A program made the translations under genes and the position numbers. The notes below the pieces were generated by a model. The model had not been told where the DNA came from, searched no databases, and saw only the letters and a list, made by a program, of their open reading frames with translations. From the NCBI RefSeq assembly GCF_028435365.1, contig NZ_JAGTJJ010000007.1, forward strand, positions 1 through 64,000: a stretch of 64,000 nucleotides of DNA. The letters are read 5' to 3'. The DNA comes from Polyangium jinanense (GTDB lineage: Bacteria > Myxococcota > Polyangia > Polyangiales > Polyangiaceae). Positions 18,531 to 28,204 of the stretch are shown here, piece after piece (position 1 is the first letter of the stretch; every line of letters starts with the position of its first letter).

Positions 18531-21500
18531 ACGGCCACGCGCTCCAGGGGCAGGTCCATCACGCAACGCACGCCCTCGGGCAGGAATTCGAGGTGCACCG
18601 CGCTGGCAAGCTGGCGCCCGAGGTCGCGTTCGATCAGGCGCGACCCGAATCCCTTGCGGCGCGGCTCCCGCACCGGCGGCCCGTGCATCTCCTGCCATTC
18701 CAGGTGGATCCGCCGCTCGTCCGCGCAGGTGGTCAGGTTCCACGTGACCTTCACGTGGCCGGACGGCAGCGATAATGCTCCGTACTTGGCCGCATTGGTC
18801 GACAGTTCGTGGAAGACCATGCCGAGCGTCACCGCCGCCTCCGGGCGGAGGTGCACCTCCTCACCGGTCAGGCTGAAGCGGCCGGCGTCGCCATTGGCGT
18901 GCGGCGCCAGCTCGGCGCATACGATGTCGCGGAGGCTGGCGCCCTGCCAGGAGGTCTCGTTCAAGAGGTTGTGCGTCTGGGACAGGGCCAGGAGCCGGGC
19001 CACGAAGGCTTCCGTGAAGGCTTTGGGCGACTCTGCCATGCGCAGCGTCTGCCCGGCGATCGCCTGCACGATCACCAGCGTGTTCTTCACCCGATGGTTC
19101 AGCTCGTTCAGCAAGATCTTCTGGCGCTCTTCCGCCTGCTTGCGCTCGGTCAAATCGAGGAAAAACGCGACTCCCTCGCTCTCCGACCCCTCGAATCGTG
19201 CACCGCCGAGCAGCACCGGGACGCGGCTACCGTCTTTTCGGAAAAACTCTTTCTCGAAAGGCTTGAACTGGCCCGTCAAGCGTATTTCCTCGAGCGCCCG
19301 TTCGGTGGCCGCATGAGATTCCGGAGGTGTCATCTTCGCCCAGTCGAGGCTTCCGGAGACCAGATCCTCCCGGCTATAGCCAACGAAGCGCAGAAATGCG
19401 TCGTTCGCGTACGTGATCCCGCCATTCAGATCCCAGAACGCGATCCCGATGATGTTGGAGTCCACCAGGCGCCGGATCCGCGCTTCTCTTTCCCGCAGCG
19501 CCTGCTCCGCCCGCTTGCGTTCGCTGTTTTCTTGCTGCAGCTGGGTATAGAGGCGGGCATTCTCCAGGGAAATGGCCGACTGGGAGGCCAAAAGCTCCAG
19601 CATCGTGATCCGATCGGCGGTGAAGACACGCGGGGTCAGGTTGTTCTCCAGATAGAGCACGCCCACCAGGGTTCCTTGCTTCACGAGGGCGAGGCAAAGC
19701 ACGGAGCGGGGGCGCCGCTCGCGCACATAGGCGTCGTCCGAGAAGAGGTTGGGCGCGGCAGCGTCGTCGAGGATCACGGTCTCCCGCGTGCGGATCACGT
19801 AATGCAGAATGGACGTGGGGAGATCGGCCGGGGTGATGGGCGCCTGGCGCAGCGTGACCTCGACCCGGTCGCGCACGGTGACGACTTCGGCCTCGATGTC
19901 GCATTCGGCGCCACGGGGGTGGATCAAAAGGCCCCGCTCGGCGCCCGCGTGTTCGACCGCGATCGACAGCAACGTCTCGAGGAGCCGGTCGAGAACGAGC
20001 TCGCCGGAGACGGCCTGCGAGGCCTTGAGCACGGTGGCGAAGTCGATCTCCGAGCACGAGGCGTCGAACCAGGCGGGAGGCTCCGGCGCGCCCCGGTCCT
20101 GCTGGCACGGCTGGCATGGATTGCGCCGGTCTGGCGGCTCGGCCTGCAGAGCCGCACCCCAGCGCTCAGGGGATGGGCGGGCGGGCTGCCGGCGCGTCGC
20201 CTCGCGCTGGAGGAGCTGCGGGAAGTCTCTCTCCAGGCGCTCCGTGACCCGAAAGGCGCCCCAGCGGGCGTACAGGCGATGCGCCTCGGTCATGTAAGCG
20301 CACGCCAGGAATTCCCTGCCGCGGTCGAGGTAATGGCGGGCGCAGAGCTCGCTGGCAAGCGCCGCATCATGCAGGAAACGCCCCTCCCGCGCGGCGGCGA
20401 TCCCGCTATCGTACAGGGTGCCCGTGCCTTCGCGCCCCTCGACCCGGGCGAGCTCTGCCTGCAGGATCAAGTTGCGGTGGCGGAAGCTCGCTGGGCCGAA
20501 TTGCGCCCAGAGCTCCACCTTGCGCGCGCATTCCCCGAGCCTCGCGAGGTAAACTTCCCTGAGCGCTGGGGCGGCCGTCTCGGCGGCACGCGAGAAAGAA
20601 AGCCCGCCATAAAAATAATAGCACGGGAACACGTGCCATGCCGTCAGCATTCCCAGGCTCTTCGGGTCGGTCGAGTTCCAGATCTCCGCCACCTCCTCGT
20701 ACGCGCCCTGGAAGATGCCGGCGAGGACGTCGAAGACCTTCACGAAGTAGAGGGACGCCTGGTTGTTGATCCTGCGGGCCTCCTCGGTGACGGCGTCGAT
20801 GTCCACCCAGCCCCCCGCGTGCGTCCGCTCGCCCTCGGCCGGCGTGCCGAGCTCCTCGGCGACCTGCGCGGCGGCCCCGACCAACCACGTGATCGTATTG
20901 AATTTGTCGAGCTTGCAGAGCGGCAGGTACAGCTTCGCCTCCTCGACGATATCGCGCAGGTGCGCCCCGCGGAGCAGGCTGTTCTGGATCGCGTTGCACG
21001 TGTTGTAGAACGCCCAGATGTATTGCCCCGTCTCGATGCCGGAGTGGATGCCCTTGCGCAGAGAAGCCTTCGAGTTCTCGTAGGTGTCCTTCCAGTGCTG
21101 GACCCACGCGCCCCACATGTTGCACAACATGGACTCGGACTTCTTGTCCGGATGGATCTCGTTGAGGCGGACCGCCGCCCGTCCGAACTCGTACCCCTTG
21201 TCGATATCGAGCCTGGCGCACAGGAACGTCCCGAAATTCACGTACGCGTAGATCGAATTCTTCGAGACGCCATGCTCGAGCGTATTCTGCAGGATCCGCA
21301 TCACCGTGATCCCGAAATTGTTCGTGCCGAGCTGATAGGTGGGCGAGAACATCTCCTGCAGGACATCTTGCAGGACGGCGATCTCGGGATCGTTCAGCGC
21401 GGGCAGGTCGACGAGAGATGCAATGGGGCGGTCGCCGATCATGGCGATCGTCCGATCGAACTCGGCGGCGAGCATGCTGTCATCGGGGTAGGGCGGCAAA

Positions 21501-24040
21501 TGGATGTCGAAGGCCTGCAGGGCCGCGAGCCCCTCTTCCAGGGCAGCGGGCAGATCATTCTTGAGGATCTGCACGTTCATTTTCAGGCGCCGCACCTCTG
21601 TCCTGTGACGGCGTCCCTTCGCATGATCGAAGCAGCCCGCGAGGGTCGCGAGAGCGTCGTCGTGCCGCTCGCAGAGCGACTCCATCATTCCTTTTTTCGT
21701 GTGATAGAGGAATGTCAGCTCGTAATCGGAGGTCCACGCATCCTCGGGCAGCATGGCCATGCCGTGCTCCAGGTACTTCAAAGCCGCGGTGAAGGCCGCC
21801 GACTCCTCGGCTCGCCCGGCAGCCTCGAGGTTGAGCTTGGCCGATTGCATGCGCTCTTGCGGGGCTTGGATCAGGTCGCCTGCACTGTTCATGTGATTGA
21901 CGATGTCGAACAGATTGCGACCCGCGTCGGAATCCAGCTTGCCGAGCAGGAGCTTCGCGATCCGGTAGTGGAACGCCGGTCGGTCTCCCACCGGAATCAG
22001 CGAGTACGCTGCCTCCTGGATCTTGTCGTGCGCGAAGCGGTATCGTTCGTCTGCGCTCACGATCAATCCTTCTCCGAGGGCTCTGTCGAGGCTCCCGTAC
22101 GTCTCTTCGGGAGGGCGCTCGCTGACGGTGTTCAGGACGTCGAGCTCGAACATGTTGCCGATCGCCGAGGCCAGCCGCAGCACCTCCTGCGTCGCCTGCG
22201 ACAGGCGCCGAATGGTCTCCGCCATGAGGCTGAGGACGTTGTCGGTGTACTCCAGCCTCGCGATTTGTGGCAGGTCCCAGCCCCAGCCCGCATGGGGATC
22301 GAAGACGAGCACCTTCGTCTCGTAAAGGTGCCTCATGAACTGCTTCACGAAGAACGGGTTGCCTCCGGTCTTCTTCAGAACCGCGTTCGCGAGCGCGGCT
22401 CCATCGGTGGTCTGCAGGCTGTCCTTGATGAGCTCGATCAGGTGGACCAGCCGGAGGGGTTCGAGAACGATGTTCACCACCTCGAGGCCGCTCTTTTGAA
22501 GCTCGTCCAGCGCGACGATGAAGGGATGCGTCGGGCTCACTTCGTTGTCGCGATAAGCACCACAAAAGAAGAGCGATTCCATCTCGTCGTTCGCGAGAAT
22601 GGTCGTGATCAGGCTGAGGCTGGCCGAATCCACCCATTGCAGGTCGTCGATGAACATGGCCAGCGGGTGGGCGTGTCTGGCAAAGACCGACACGAAATTT
22701 TGGAAATAACGATTGAATCGATTTTGTGCCTCGAGCGGACCAAGCGCGGGGACGGGCGGTTGCTCGCCGATGATGTGCTTCAAGAACGGGAGCACGTCGC
22801 AGATGACCTGCCCGTTGCTCCCGAGGGCGTTCCGGATGGCGTCCCGCCATTTCGTGATTCTATCCTCGCTCTCGGAGAGGAGCTGCTTGATGAGCGAGTC
22901 GAATGCCTGCACGATGGCGCTGTAGGGCGTGTCGCGGTTGTGCTGGTCGTATTTCCCGCTGATGTAGTAGCCCTTCTCGCGCGCTAGCGGCTTCAGGATC
23001 TCCTGGACGAGCGACGATTTGCCGATGCCCGAATAGCCCGAAACGAGGACGATCGCGCGCTTCCCTTGGAGCACGGCGTCAAACGACTCGATGAGCTTCC
23101 GGATGTCCCCTTCACGGCCATAGAGCTTCTGGTGGATCTGGAAGATATCTCTCCTGTCGCGCTGGCCAGGGCCGAACGACCCGATCCTGCCGCTCTGCTC
23201 CCATTGCCACCGGCACTCTTCCAGATCGGCCTTCAGACCCTCGGCGCTGTGGTAGCGGTCTTCAGCGTTCTTGCTGAGGAGCTTCATCGTGATGGCCGAG
23301 AGCGCGTCGGGCACCTCCGGGTTGATTTCCGAGGGGGGAATCGGCTTCACGGCGATGTGAGCGTGCATCAACTCGAGCGGGTCCATCGCCTCGAACGGCT
23401 TTCGCCCGGCGAGCATCTCGTAGAATACGACCCCGAGCGAGTACATGTCGGTGCGGTAATCAACGCTGCGGTTCATGCGACCGGTCTGCTCGGGCGAGGT
23501 GTAGGGGAGCACCTCCGAGAGGACGCGGGGGCTGTAGATCTCCTCTTTCTCACGCGTCACGATGGAATCGACACCGAATCCCGTAAGCTTCACCTGTCCT
23601 CCCTCGCCGAGCAGGATGTTCGGAGGCCTCACGTCGCCGTGGGTGAGACCGCGCCGGTGGATGTCGGCCAGGGCTTCGGCCATCGAGACGGCGGCGTCGA
23701 GGAACGCGCGGATGTCGAGCTTGCCGGGCGTCTTTGCGGACAGCGCCGTGCCCGGGAAATACTCGGTGATGAGCATCAGCCCGTCACCGTGCTCCTCGAC
23801 ATCGTGTACCTTGACGACCCTCTCCGAATCGATGCGCTTGATGATGCCGTAGGTGTGCTTGAAGCGCGTGATGTCGGCGAGCCGTGTGTAATCGGTGTGC
23901 AGCATCTTCATCGCCACCTCGACCCCGTCGGCCTCGCGGTAGGCTCGATACGTGGCGGAGCCTGCGCTCTCGCCGGTCTTCGCGGTGACGCGATACCCTT
24001 TGAGATGAACCGCCCCTGGTTCCGTCGGAAGGCGTGTCAT
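18527..24040 (-). CDS. Hybrid signalling protein: pseudokinase, AAA ATPase, GAF, PAS, HWE histidine kinase
   Basis: A 1837-residue protein. Residues 10-280 have a Ser/Thr kinase fold with Lys45 (VAMKML) but HRD changed to HGD (134-136) and DFG to GFG (154-156), so the metal-binding Asp is gone. Residues about 305-620 are an AAA_16-type ATPase (Walker A GYSGIGKS near 335-342). A long helical region follows, then a GAF domain (about 1340-1500), a coiled linker, a PAS domain (NIIGIAFWDLNGGITYANDAF) and an HWE histidine kinase with phospho-acceptor in LNELNHRVKNTL near residue 1650, HELSTNAAKYG and LEWQE. The ATG at 24040 has GGAGG eight bases upstream. The same plan is known from multidomain kinases of cyanobacteria and myxobacteria. 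It overlaps the response regulator gene by four bases. Confidence 0.93.
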   Translation of the reverse strand: MTRLPTEPGAVHLKGYRVTAKTGESAGSATYRAYREADGVEVAMKMLHTDYTRLADITRFKHTYGIIKRIDSERVVKVHDVEEHGDGLMLITEYFPGTALSAKTPGKLDIRAFLDAAVSMAEALADIHRRGLTHGDVRPPNILLGEGGQVKLTGFGVDSIVTREKEEIYSPRVLSEVLPYTSPEQTGRMNRSVDYRTDMYSLGVVFYEMLAGRKPFEAMDPLELMHAHIAVKPIPPSEINPEVPDALSAITMKLLSKNAEDRYHSAEGLKADLEECRWQWEQSGRIGSFGPGQRDRRDIFQIHQKLYGREGDIRKLIESFDAVLQGKRAIVLVSGYSGIGKSSLVQEILKPLAREKGYYISGKYDQHNRDTPYSAIVQAFDSLIKQLLSESEDRITKWRDAIRNALGSNGQVICDVLPFLKHIIGEQPPVPALGPLEAQNRFNRYFQNFVSVFARHAHPLAMFIDDLQWVDSASLSLITTILANDEMESLFFCGAYRDNEVSPTHPFIVALDELQKSGLEVVNIVLEPLRLVHLIELIKDSLQTTDGAALANAVLKKTGGNPFFVKQFMRHLYETKVLVFDPHAGWGWDLPQIARLEYTDNVLSLMAETIRRLSQATQEVLRLASAIGNMFELDVLNTVSERPPEETYGSLDRALGEGLIVSADERYRFAHDKIQEAAYSLIPVGDRPAFHYRIAKLLLGKLDSDAGRNLFDIVNHMNSAGDLIQAPQERMQSAKLNLEAAGRAEESAAFTAALKYLEHGMAMLPEDAWTSDYELTFLYHTKKGMMESLCERHDDALATLAGCFDHAKGRRHRTEVRRLKMNVQILKNDLPAALEEGLAALQAFDIHLPPYPDDSMLAAEFDRTIAMIGDRPIASLVDLPALNDPEIAVLQDVLQEMFSPTYQLGTNNFGITVMRILQNTLEHGVSKNSIYAYVNFGTFLCARLDIDKGYEFGRAAVRLNEIHPDKKSESMLCNMWGAWVQHWKDTYENSKASLRKGIHSGIETGQYIWAFYNTCNAIQNSLLRGAHLRDIVEEAKLYLPLCKLDKFNTITWLVGAAAQVAEELGTPAEGERTHAGGWVDIDAVTEEARRINNQASLYFVKVFDVLAGIFQGAYEEVAEIWNSTDPKSLGMLTAWHVFPCYYFYGGLSFSRAAETAAPALREVYLARLGECARKVELWAQFGPASFRHRNLILQAELARVEGREGTGTLYDSGIAAAREGRFLHDAALASELCARHYLDRGREFLACAYMTEAHRLYARWGAFRVTERLERDFPQLLQREATRRQPARPSPERWGAALQAEPPDRRNPCQPCQQDRGAPEPPAWFDASCSEIDFATVLKASQAVSGELVLDRLLETLLSIAVEHAGAERGLLIHPRGAECDIEAEVVTVRDRVEVTLRQAPITPADLPTSILHYVIRTRETVILDDAAAPNLFSDDAYVRERRPRSVLCLALVKQGTLVGVLYLENNLTPRVFTADRITMLELLASQSAISLENARLYTQLQQENSERKRAEQALREREARIRRLVDSNIIGIAFWDLNGGITYANDAFLRFVGYSREDLVSGSLDWAKMTPPESHAATERALEEIRLTGQFKPFEKEFFRKDGSRVPVLLGGARFEGSESEGVAFFLDLTERKQAEERQKILLNELNHRVKNTLVIVQAIAGQTLRMAESPKAFTEAFVARLLALSQTHNLLNETSWQGASLRDIVCAELAPHANGDAGRFSLTGEEVHLRPEAAVTLGMVFHELSTNAAKYGALSLPSGHVKVTWNLTTCADERRIHLEWQEMHGPPVREPRRKGFGSRLIERDLGRQLASAVHLEFLPEGVRCVMDLPLERVAV

Positions 24041-24492
24041 GGGTATGCCCTCCGCATGCCTGACATCGAGCAGGCGCCACCGCACGCGCGCGGCGGATCG
24101 GGCAGGCTCTGGAGAGCTTCGCCACGATGTTCGGAGGCAACCATCCGAGCAGAAGCTGCACGTCGACAGGGGAGGGGAACGGCGAGGCTTGCGAACAACC
24201 CGAGCCGCACGGCGCTCGAGACCGTCGCGGCGAGGGCCTGGGGCAGGACCGAACCGGCAATCTGCGGCGCGAGCGCTCTCGGCCGTAGGTGCGACAGTCG
24301 GGGCAGATCGGCCGCGACTTCGGATCTCCGAAGTTCCCCCATATAACATGCCTACGAGCGTCCCTCCGCCCTGTCAACGTGATCCCGCGGGTGGGGAAAA
24401 TCGAGCGATTGCGCCACCTCTGCCGGACGAGTTCGTGAAGTAGGGTCGAAACCCGGACGTCGCAGGCTGCCGGTAATGGTATAAGCGAGTGG
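24041..24492. promoter_or_regulatory. Divergent intergenic region between the hybrid kinase and a membrane protein gene
   Basis: About 450 bases. An open frame continues upstream of the kinase start, but its residues are low complexity and Arg-rich and the internal ATG at 24040 has the better ribosome site, so I treat this as non-coding. It should carry both promoters. No repeat, hairpin or clear promoter box was seen. Confidence 0.5.
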
Positions 24493-25074
24493 ATGACTCG
24501 CCTGACCATGCTTGCTTTCTTCGCGCTCGCCTTCGGGGCGGGCATCTCCTCTGTGCAAGCCGCGGAGCCACCTCCGGCTCCAGCGGCGTCGCCCGCCGTG
24601 CGCGCCGCGCCGACCCCGACACGGATCCGGCGCTGGTATGGGTGGCAAACCCTGATCGGCATCGGCGCGGCCGACACCGTTGCCTTCCCCTTGTCGTGGG
24701 TCAAGCTCGCGCTCTTCGGGCCCATCACCTTGGGCTTGCGGGCCTTCGTGCCGCCGATCGTGCACTGGTCACACGGTCACATCGGCAAGGGCTTCGGCAG
24801 CCTCGCGCTGAACCTCTGCCTCCCCGCGGCCACGGCCGGGATTGGCTTTGCGCTGGGGCTTAAGTGGGCCGATTATAGTCCGGGCGTCTCGTGGATCTCC
24901 GGCGGCTTCATTGGCATTCTGGCCGCTCCTACGATCGATATGGCCGTGCTCTCCACGGAGGAGGTCGAGGTGCCTGCCAAAAGGGCCTCGTCCCCCCTCC
25001 TCCCCCGCGTGATGGCCGTCGTGCCCATGGTCGCCGCGGATCGCGTCGGCCTCACCCTGATCGGCCAGCTCTGA
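24493..25074 (+). CDS. Exported or membrane protein of unknown function
   Basis: A 193-residue protein. An N-terminal signal peptide (MTRLTMLAFFALAFGAGISSVQA, cut expected before AEPP) is followed by a Pro/Ala-rich stretch and then three or four hydrophobic segments (IGIGAADTVAFPLSWVKLALFG, LNLCLPAATAGIGFALGL, SGGFIGILAAPTIDMAVL). The pattern suggests a small integral membrane protein, often seen as uncharacterised in myxobacteria. I recognise no family. It stands alone, divergent from the hybrid kinase. Confidence 0.75.
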   Translation: MTRLTMLAFFALAFGAGISSVQAAEPPPAPAASPAVRAAPTPTRIRRWYGWQTLIGIGAADTVAFPLSWVKLALFGPITLGLRAFVPPIVHWSHGHIGKGFGSLALNLCLPAATAGIGFALGLKWADYSPGVSWISGGFIGILAAPTIDMAVLSTEEVEVPAKRASSPLLPRVMAVVPMVAADRVGLTLIGQL

Positions 25075-25163
25075 AATCGGCGCTCGGCCCCGGAGACGCC
25101 GGCCGCCCACGTCGGAGAGACAACCGTCTGGTTTCTGGACGGTCCTGAAACGAGAAGGACTTC

Positions 25164-25616
25164 GTGTCCTTCGATCTCGTCGTGTGGCCTGGTTCGCCCG
25201 TTGCTCCATCCCGGTTCTTCGAAGCGCTCGAGCACCAGCATCCAAGCGGGATGCCGCCCCTCCCGCGGGAGCACCTCCTCACCGCAATCACGTCGGCGAG
25301 CGAGGACAGCCCACCTTCTTTTCCACGCTGGTCCATCCACTTCGCCGACCCGGCGAGGTCATGCAACGCGCCGGTCGGCGGCTCCTCGAGCTTCTTCATC
25401 GCCCCTGGCGCTCGGCCCGCGCGCCTGCGAGCAGCGCTCGGTAGAGCTCGTAAAAGCGTGCCTCGTCGAGCGGCTCGGTGTGGTTCCACGTCGCGACGAT
25501 GCAATGGCGGCGTCCGCCTCGTTCTGCCCACGTCGAGAGGTTCAGGATGCCCGGCTCCGAGCCGCCCTTGTAGGCGATCACGTCCCATTCCTTCGGCGAA
25601 GCGAGACCGGGATTGA
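25164..25616 (+). pseudogene. Truncated remnant of an MSFDLxVW-type protein gene
   Basis: A GTG at 25164, with GAAGGA shortly upstream, opens a frame starting MSFDLVVWPGSP, the hallmark start of a group of small uncharacterised proteins. It reads as plausible protein for about 85 codons (HFADPARSCNAP, SSSFFIAPG) and then enters the antisense of the serine hydrolase gene, where the residues become Arg/Ser-rich and meaningless. The natural 3' part seems lost or overwritten. It might still be a short expressed protein. Confidence 0.4.
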
Positions 25617-26691
25617 GCCGCGCGACGGGCAGGTCCTTCGTCTTTTCGAGCAGCGTGCACAGGTCGCGCGCCGTGAACATCCATTCGACGTCGAGGGCGC
25701 GCGGCCCATCGTGCGCGTAGGCCTCGAGCGACGGCAGGGGGGTCTTCCGGAGCTCGTCCCGCATGGCGCGCCGACCGGCCGGATCGGCCGCGCGGAAGCG
25801 CTCGAGCAGCGCGGCGTTTTGCTGTGTCTTGAGCACGAATAGCTCGCGCGTCGTCAGGAGCGGCGTGTTGCCCGGCGCGTGTCTTTCGACCGCGGCGCGG
25901 CCGAGCAGGTGGATGAGCGCGTCGGTCGCGGTGTTGTCGCTCTGCGCGATCATCAGCGCGGCGAGCGTGTGCACCGTGAGAGGCGCGCCGTCGGGAAAGC
26001 TCTGCAAGATTCCCGTGGGGAGGCTCTTGTCCTCCGGGCGGAGCGTGACGACGCGGTCCCAAGCGAGCTTCTTTCCGTCGATTTGCTCACGCAAAGCGGC
26101 GAGCACCGCGAGCTTGAACGCGGAGCCCACCGCGAGCGGCGCGTCCGCTGCGTGCTCGGCCGCGGTCTTGCCGTCCGTCAGGACGAGGACGGACGTTTTC
26201 CCGGGAAGCCGGCGTATTTGCGCGAGCGTGGCGTCGAGCGGAGGCGCGACGGTGAGCTCGGGCGCACTGAACCAGAGCGAGGTGATCCGCCCGGACGCGT
26301 CGATCGTGATCTTCGTAGGCACCCGGCCCTTCTCGAAGATGGCGACGAAGCCGCCTTCGGTCTTTTCGAGGCCCGTGAGCGCGCCGAGCGACGCTCGCAT
26401 TTGCGCGACGATCGCGTCGAGCTTCGAGGCCGGCACGGCGTCGGCGAACGACTTCGCGAGCCAGGCCTTGTCCGTCCTCTCCGCGCGGAGGAGCCTCAAC
26501 AGCGCCTCCTCGGGGGTCTTCGCACCCGTTTCGGCGTTCACAGGCGCCCCGTCGGGATCCGCAGCCGCGACACGTGGCGTGGGCGGCGACGCAGCCTGCA
26601 CCTCCGGCTCGGGGCAGGTGACGGGTGGCGCCGCGCTCGCGCAGCCGGCGAGCGCGACGGAGACGAGCCAGACGCACCTTCGGAGCACCAT
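25396..26691 (-). CDS. Class A beta-lactamase-like serine hydrolase, lipoprotein
   Basis: A protein of 431 residues from the ATG at 26691. The lipobox ALAGC puts the modified Cys at 17. A DUF3887-like N-terminal part is followed by a penicillin-binding fold: SxxK as SAFK at 190-193, SDN at 251-253, and KGG in place of KTG near residue 380 (YKGGSEPG). The SxxK/SDN/KGG set fits class A-like hydrolases of the LpqF type rather than a classical resistance enzyme; peptidoglycan or ester hydrolysis is likelier than antibiotic destruction. The catalytic Glu166 counterpart could not be assigned with confidence. It converges on the truncated gene at 25164. Confidence 0.85.
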   Translation of the reverse strand: MVLRRCVWLVSVALAGCASAAPPVTCPEPEVQAASPPTPRVAAADPDGAPVNAETGAKTPEEALLRLLRAERTDKAWLAKSFADAVPASKLDAIVAQMRASLGALTGLEKTEGGFVAIFEKGRVPTKITIDASGRITSLWFSAPELTVAPPLDATLAQIRRLPGKTSVLVLTDGKTAAEHAADAPLAVGSAFKLAVLAALREQIDGKKLAWDRVVTLRPEDKSLPTGILQSFPDGAPLTVHTLAALMIAQSDNTATDALIHLLGRAAVERHAPGNTPLLTTRELFVLKTQQNAALLERFRAADPAGRRAMRDELRKTPLPSLEAYAHDGPRALDVEWMFTARDLCTLLEKTKDLPVARLNPGLASPKEWDVIAYKGGSEPGILNLSTWAERGGRRHCIVATWNHTEPLDEARFYELYRALLAGARAERQGR

Positions 26692-26821
26692 GATCACAGG
26701 GAAGCATCCCAAGAGCCGATGGGATTGCAAGGGGACATCGCGCGTGTCTCAGGCTGTGAGCGTCGCGTCGGCAGACAGGGCGAGCATCTCCGCGCTCGCT
26801 CCGCCTCGCCGCGGCTCATGC

Positions 26822-26980
26822 TCAGACCTCGATGGTATAGCTGTCGAACCGATACGTGTTCGGCGCTTGGGCTTCGACCTCGCGCGCGGTCTTCGTTCCG
26901 AGCTCTTCCTGTTGCTCGTGCTCGTCGAGCTCCTTGCCATCGGTACGTCGAACGAACAAGGCGGGACCAAACGCGGTCAT
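26822..26980 (-). CDS. Small hypothetical protein
   Basis: A 52-residue frame from ATG at 26980 (MTAFGPALFVRRTDGKELDE, ending APNTYRFDSYTIEV). Its mixed, balanced composition is unlike the Arg/Ala-rich shadows around it, which is why I list it. Upstream in-frame GTG and TTG codons would lengthen it by about ten residues. No ribosome site is obvious and no family is recognised. Confidence 0.45.
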   Translation of the reverse strand: MTAFGPALFVRRTDGKELDEHEQQEELGTKTAREVEAQAPNTYRFDSYTIEV

Positions 26981-27113
26981 GTGCAGAGCGGTAATCGAGC
27001 CGGTCACCGCTCGCAAGGAGACTTTCGCTCATCGCGTCGACCCAGGTGCTCGTCCTCGACGAATGCCGAGAAACGCCCTCATCGAGCTTCGCGAGTTCTT
27101 TTTATCGGACGCT

Positions 27114-27640
27114 TCATTTACGAAAGGACGACGCGACGGTATGCCCCCCCGACCGCCCGGCAGGCGCGAAGAGCTTGGTGACGAACTCGAGGAGGACGGC
27201 GACCTTCGGCAGAAGGTGACGGCTTTTCGGGTAGAGGGCGTGAATCGGCCATGTCGTGCCGGGGTGCTTTTCGAGGACGAACACGAGGTCCCCACGCGCG
27301 ACGGCGTCGTGCGCGAGGAAATCGAAGAGCGCGACGATACCCTTTCCCGCGATCGCAAGCTCGCGGAGCGCTTCCGCGTCGTTCGCGTGGAACGGGCCTC
27401 GGATGTCCGCGTTGACCGTACCTTCGTCGGAGGTGAACTGGAAGGGGGCGGGCCGCCCGTCGCGGAGGTATCCGACGCAGTCGTGCCGGGCGAGATCACG
27501 CGGGCTCTTGGGGGCGCCGCGCCTCTTCACGTACGACGGCGCGGCGACGTGGACGATCCGGCTCGCGCCGAGCTTCTTCGCGATGAGGTTCGATTCGCCG
27601 AGCCGCCCGATGCGCACGAGGACGTCGAGAGAAGGCGGCG
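27114..27640 (-). pseudogene. LysR-family regulator, C-terminal half only
   Basis: The frame ending at 27114 encodes the substrate-binding half of a LysR regulator: LDVLVRIGRLGESNLIAKKLG, APSYVKRRGAPKSPRDLARHDCVGY, DAEALRELAIAGKGIVALFDFLA and a typical C-terminal end. Upstream of about 27640 the similarity stops at once and the DNA turns into an alcohol dehydrogenase on the other strand. The N-terminal DNA-binding domain and start codon are missing, so the gene is dead. Confidence 0.8.
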
Positions 27641-28187
27641 TGCGGCCGAAGCTCGGCGCGACCGTGCTCGTCCAGGGCACCGGCGGGGTTTCGCTCTTCG
27701 CCGCGCAACTCGCGCTCGCCGAGGGCCTACGCGTCATCGCGACGACGTCGAGCCCCGAAAAAGCCGAGCGCCTGAAGAAACTCGGTGTCACGGACATCAT
27801 CGACTATCGACAGAACCCGGCGTGGCACGAAGACGTGCTTCGTCTCACCGGCGGCGAAGGTGCCGATCACATCGTCGAGGTCGGCGGTCCCGGGACGCTC
27901 TCCCAATCGCTTCAAGCCGTCGCGGAGGCACGGTGAGCCTCATCGGCGTCCTCACCGGTTTTGCCGGCCCGATCGATCCGATGCCCGTGCTCTTCCGCGC
28001 CTCGCGCCTCGAAGGTGTGCTCGTCGGCTCGGTGCACACGTTCGAAACGATGAACCGCGCGTTCGAGGCGAAGAAGCTGAGGCCCGTCATCGACGACGTT
28101 TTCACGCTCGACCGCGCTTCCGTTGCCCTCGCCAAGATGAAAGCGGCGACCCACTTCGGAAAGATCGTCGTTCGTGTCAACGGATGA
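27641..28187 (+). pseudogene. Zinc-type alcohol dehydrogenase (MDR family), truncated and frameshifted
   Basis: Starting near 27641 the plus strand reads LGATVLVQGTGGVSLFAAQLALAEGLRVIATTSS, the nucleotide-binding core of a medium-chain dehydrogenase, and runs to IVEVGGPGTLSQSLQAVAEAR, where a stop appears at 27934-27936. The next frame carries on the same protein (GGTVSLIGVLTGFAGPIDPMPVLF ... AATHFGKIVVRVNG, stop at 28185-28187). So one frameshift near 27922-27932 splits it, and the catalytic N-terminal half is missing. Confidence 0.85.
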
Positions 28188-28204
28188 AGCGTGAGCGAGC
28201 AGCG

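Noticed and set aside
18809..22987. A 1392-codon open frame antisense to the hybrid histidine kinase
   Set aside because: No recognisable domain; typical long shadow in high-GC DNA.
26856..28187. Single 443-residue gene on the plus strand
   Set aside because: Only its end is dehydrogenase sequence; the first part is antisense to the LysR remnant and a small gene.
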